Position numbers and translations under genes: made by a program
Shown here: positions 62,701-64,000 of the stretch, in pieces
Position numbering within the stretch: the stretch's first letter is position 1
Layout: every line of letters starts with the position of its first letter
The notes under the pieces: generated by a model
The model's input: the letters and a program-made list of their open reading frames with translations, nothing else
What the model was told of the DNA's origin: nothing
The model's database searches: none
NCBI RefSeq assembly: GCF_032813545.1
Contig: NZ_CP136520.1
Coordinates: 2,412,001 to 2,476,000 of the forward strand
Length of the DNA stretch: 64,000 nt
Direction of reading: 5' to 3'
From: Nodosilinea sp. E11
GTDB lineage: Bacteria > Cyanobacteriota > Cyanobacteriia > Phormidesmidales > Phormidesmidaceae

Positions 62701-64000
62701 CTACAGCCGAATCTCTGGCCCAATTAAATCCGATAGTTTCTCTACGTCGTAGAGCAACATGGCGATGCGCTCTAGGCCCAGCCCCCAGGCCACGGTAGAC
62801 TTGTCGCCGCAGCCCAGGGGTTCGAGCATTTCCTGACGAAACAGGCCCGAGTTGCCCACCTCAATGTAGCGATCGCTGGGGGGATGGTAGGCAAACACCT
62901 CGAGCGACGGCTCGGTGTAGGGGTTGTAGGTGGGCTTAAATTTCAAATCCTTGAAGCCCAATCGCTCGTAGAAATAGGTGAGGTAGCCCATTAGCGTACG
63001 CACACTGAGCAGTTCACCCACAACCACTCCTTCAATTTGGTGAAACTCGGCCAGGTGGGTGCGATCGACTGTCTCGTTGCGAAACACGCGATCGATGGAG
63101 AAGTATTTACCAGCTTGACCCTGGATCTGGTGCAGGCGGCGGGCGGTAGAAGTAGTGGTGTGGGCGCGCAGAATGGCGCGACTAGCTTCGGCTTCAGTCC
63201 AATCGCCGCCGTAGTTGGCTTCATGCACCCGCTTGACCTGCTGTACTAAGGCGGCATCGTCTGGCAGGGGTAAGGTCTGGGGGTTGGCTAAGTAGAAGGT
63301 ATCTTGCACCTCGCGGGCCGGATGGTCTTGGGGGGTAAACAGGGCATCAAAGTTCCAAAAGGCCGATTCCACCAGATAGCCCGACATTTCGTCGAAGCCC
63401 ATATTCAGAAAAATATCGCGAATGCGCTGAATGCACTGGGTGAGGATGGTGGGCCGCCCGTAGGCTACATCGGGCACCTCAGCCTGGATGTCGTAGGGTT
63501 TGAGGTCAACCTGCCGCCACTGCCCCGACAAAATTAGCTCACTGGTCAGGGTAGTCACCACATCCCCTAGGTCTAGGGCTTGCAGGGCAGGCAGCACAGT
63601 GAGGCTGTAGTCGGTCTCGACTCGGCTGGTGACATAGCCCTGCTGTTGCAGCCACTCTAGGGAGGAGGCAGCCCCTCCATCTAAGGCCTGACCGGCGGCG
63701 ATCGCCCCAAACACCGCCTGCCGCTGCTGGTAGGCCGCCAACACTGACGACTTGAGCACAGTCACGACGCCCTCTCTGTCGCCATCAGCCAAGTCAACCG
63801 CCTGCTCACGGCGCAGGGCTCCATAGTTGAGGCTAAAGGCGCTGCCTAACTCGGTTTGGAGAGTGGCGCGATCGCCCACGCCCTGCAATAACCGATCGGC
63901 CAAGGGAAACCCCGGCAAAACCTTACCCAAGGCTTCGCCCTTGGCCGTTAGCACCCAGGCTTGCTGGGTGTGCTCCTGCCGCTGCACATAGCCATCTAAG
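62701..64000 (-). CDS. pheS: Phenylalanyl-tRNA synthetase alpha subunit, archaeal/eukaryotic type (5' part missing)
   Basis: The frame is open from the stop at 62701 to the window edge, more than 433 residues. The first visible methionine-like codon (GTG 63987) is preceded in frame by LDGY, so the true start is outside. Visible are WVLTAKGEALGKVLPGFP, EWLQQQGYVTSRVETDYS, VESAFWNFDALFTPQDHPAREVQDTFYL, SIDRVFRNETVDRTHLAEFHQIEG, FKPTYNPYTEPSLEVFAY and VAWGLGLERIAMLLYDVEKL. The winged-helix N-terminus and the FHQIEG/WGLGLER form match archaeal/eukaryotic PheS, not the shorter bacterial one. It charges tRNA-Phe with the beta subunit, which is not in the window. Confidence 0.9.
   Translation of the reverse strand, partial: LDGYVQRQEHTQQAWVLTAKGEALGKVLPGFPLADRLLQGVGDRATLQTELGSAFSLNYGALRREQAVDLADGDREGVVTVLKSSVLAAYQQRQAVFGAIAAGQALDGGAASSLEWLQQQGYVTSRVETDYSLTVLPALQALDLGDVVTTLTSELILSGQWRQVDLKPYDIQAEVPDVAYGRPTILTQCIQRIRDIFLNMGFDEMSGYLVESAFWNFDALFTPQDHPAREVQDTFYLANPQTLPLPDDAALVQQVKRVHEANYGGDWTEAEASRAILRAHTTTSTARRLHQIQGQAGKYFSIDRVFRNETVDRTHLAEFHQIEGVVVGELLSVRTLMGYLTYFYERLGFKDLKFKPTYNPYTEPSLEVFAYHPPSDRYIEVGNSGLFRQEMLEPLGCGDKSTVAWGLGLERIAMLLYDVEKLSDLIGPEIRL

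Overview
This window comes from a cyanobacterial chromosome. The evidence is dense HIP1-type GCGATCGC octamers and several phototroph or cyanobacterial markers: AcsF (aerobic Mg-protoporphyrin cyclase), HemJ, PipX, SepF, and many cyanobacteria-typical DUF families (DUF4079, DUF1997, DUF4126). The moderately high GC and this gene set suggest a filamentous Leptolyngbya/Nodosilinea-like lineage, but the species cannot be fixed from the sequence. Almost everything reads as ordinary chromosome; there is no prophage, CRISPR array or complete IS element.

Layout. 1-5.5 kb: 5' part of a SNF2-type helicase gene, periplasmic Cu/Zn SOD with an altered zinc ligand, a YihY/BrkB membrane protein, and a chromosomal ParM-like actin / ribbon-helix-helix / 39-aa operon. 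6-8.8 kb: groES-groEL under a perfect CIRCE operator with a terminator, then a 42-aa gene. 9-17.4 kb: two ABC-2 permeases, a TIR-like protein, a leucine-rich-repeat kinase, hemJ, a large TPR protein and a small helical protein divergent from it. 17.5-18.1 kb: an MNT antitoxin-like gene with 15-bp repeats at its start, followed by the wreck of its HEPN partner. 18.3-30.6 kb: dnaK, acsF, an M48 peptidase, an SDR protein and PEP synthase. 31-45.7 kb: membrane proteins, two tRNA-Arg genes, a rhomboid protease, an MFS carrier, moaC, a SAM hydrolase, murG and a cupin. 45.9-52.9 kb: der, ecfT-trpE (TTGA overlap), pipX-pipY (ATGA overlap), sepF and proC. 52.9-53.5 kb: a DUF4160/DUF2442 pair.

53.6-61.4 kb holds a seven-gene Nit1C nitrilase cluster: flavoprotein, Sll0783-like protein, nitrilase, radical SAM protein, GNAT, AIR-synthase-like protein and glycosyltransferase. 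The flavoprotein gene is divergent from the other six. The intergenic space between them carries two exact NtcA-activated promoters (GTA-N8-TAC-N22-TAN3T), one facing each way. Together with the nearby gene for PipX, the NtcA co-activator, this makes nitrogen control of the whole cluster the strongest new inference in the window. The right end has two small proteins of unknown function and a 5'-truncated archaeal/eukaryotic-type PheRS alpha subunit.

Short palindromic repeats of several families are scattered between genes.
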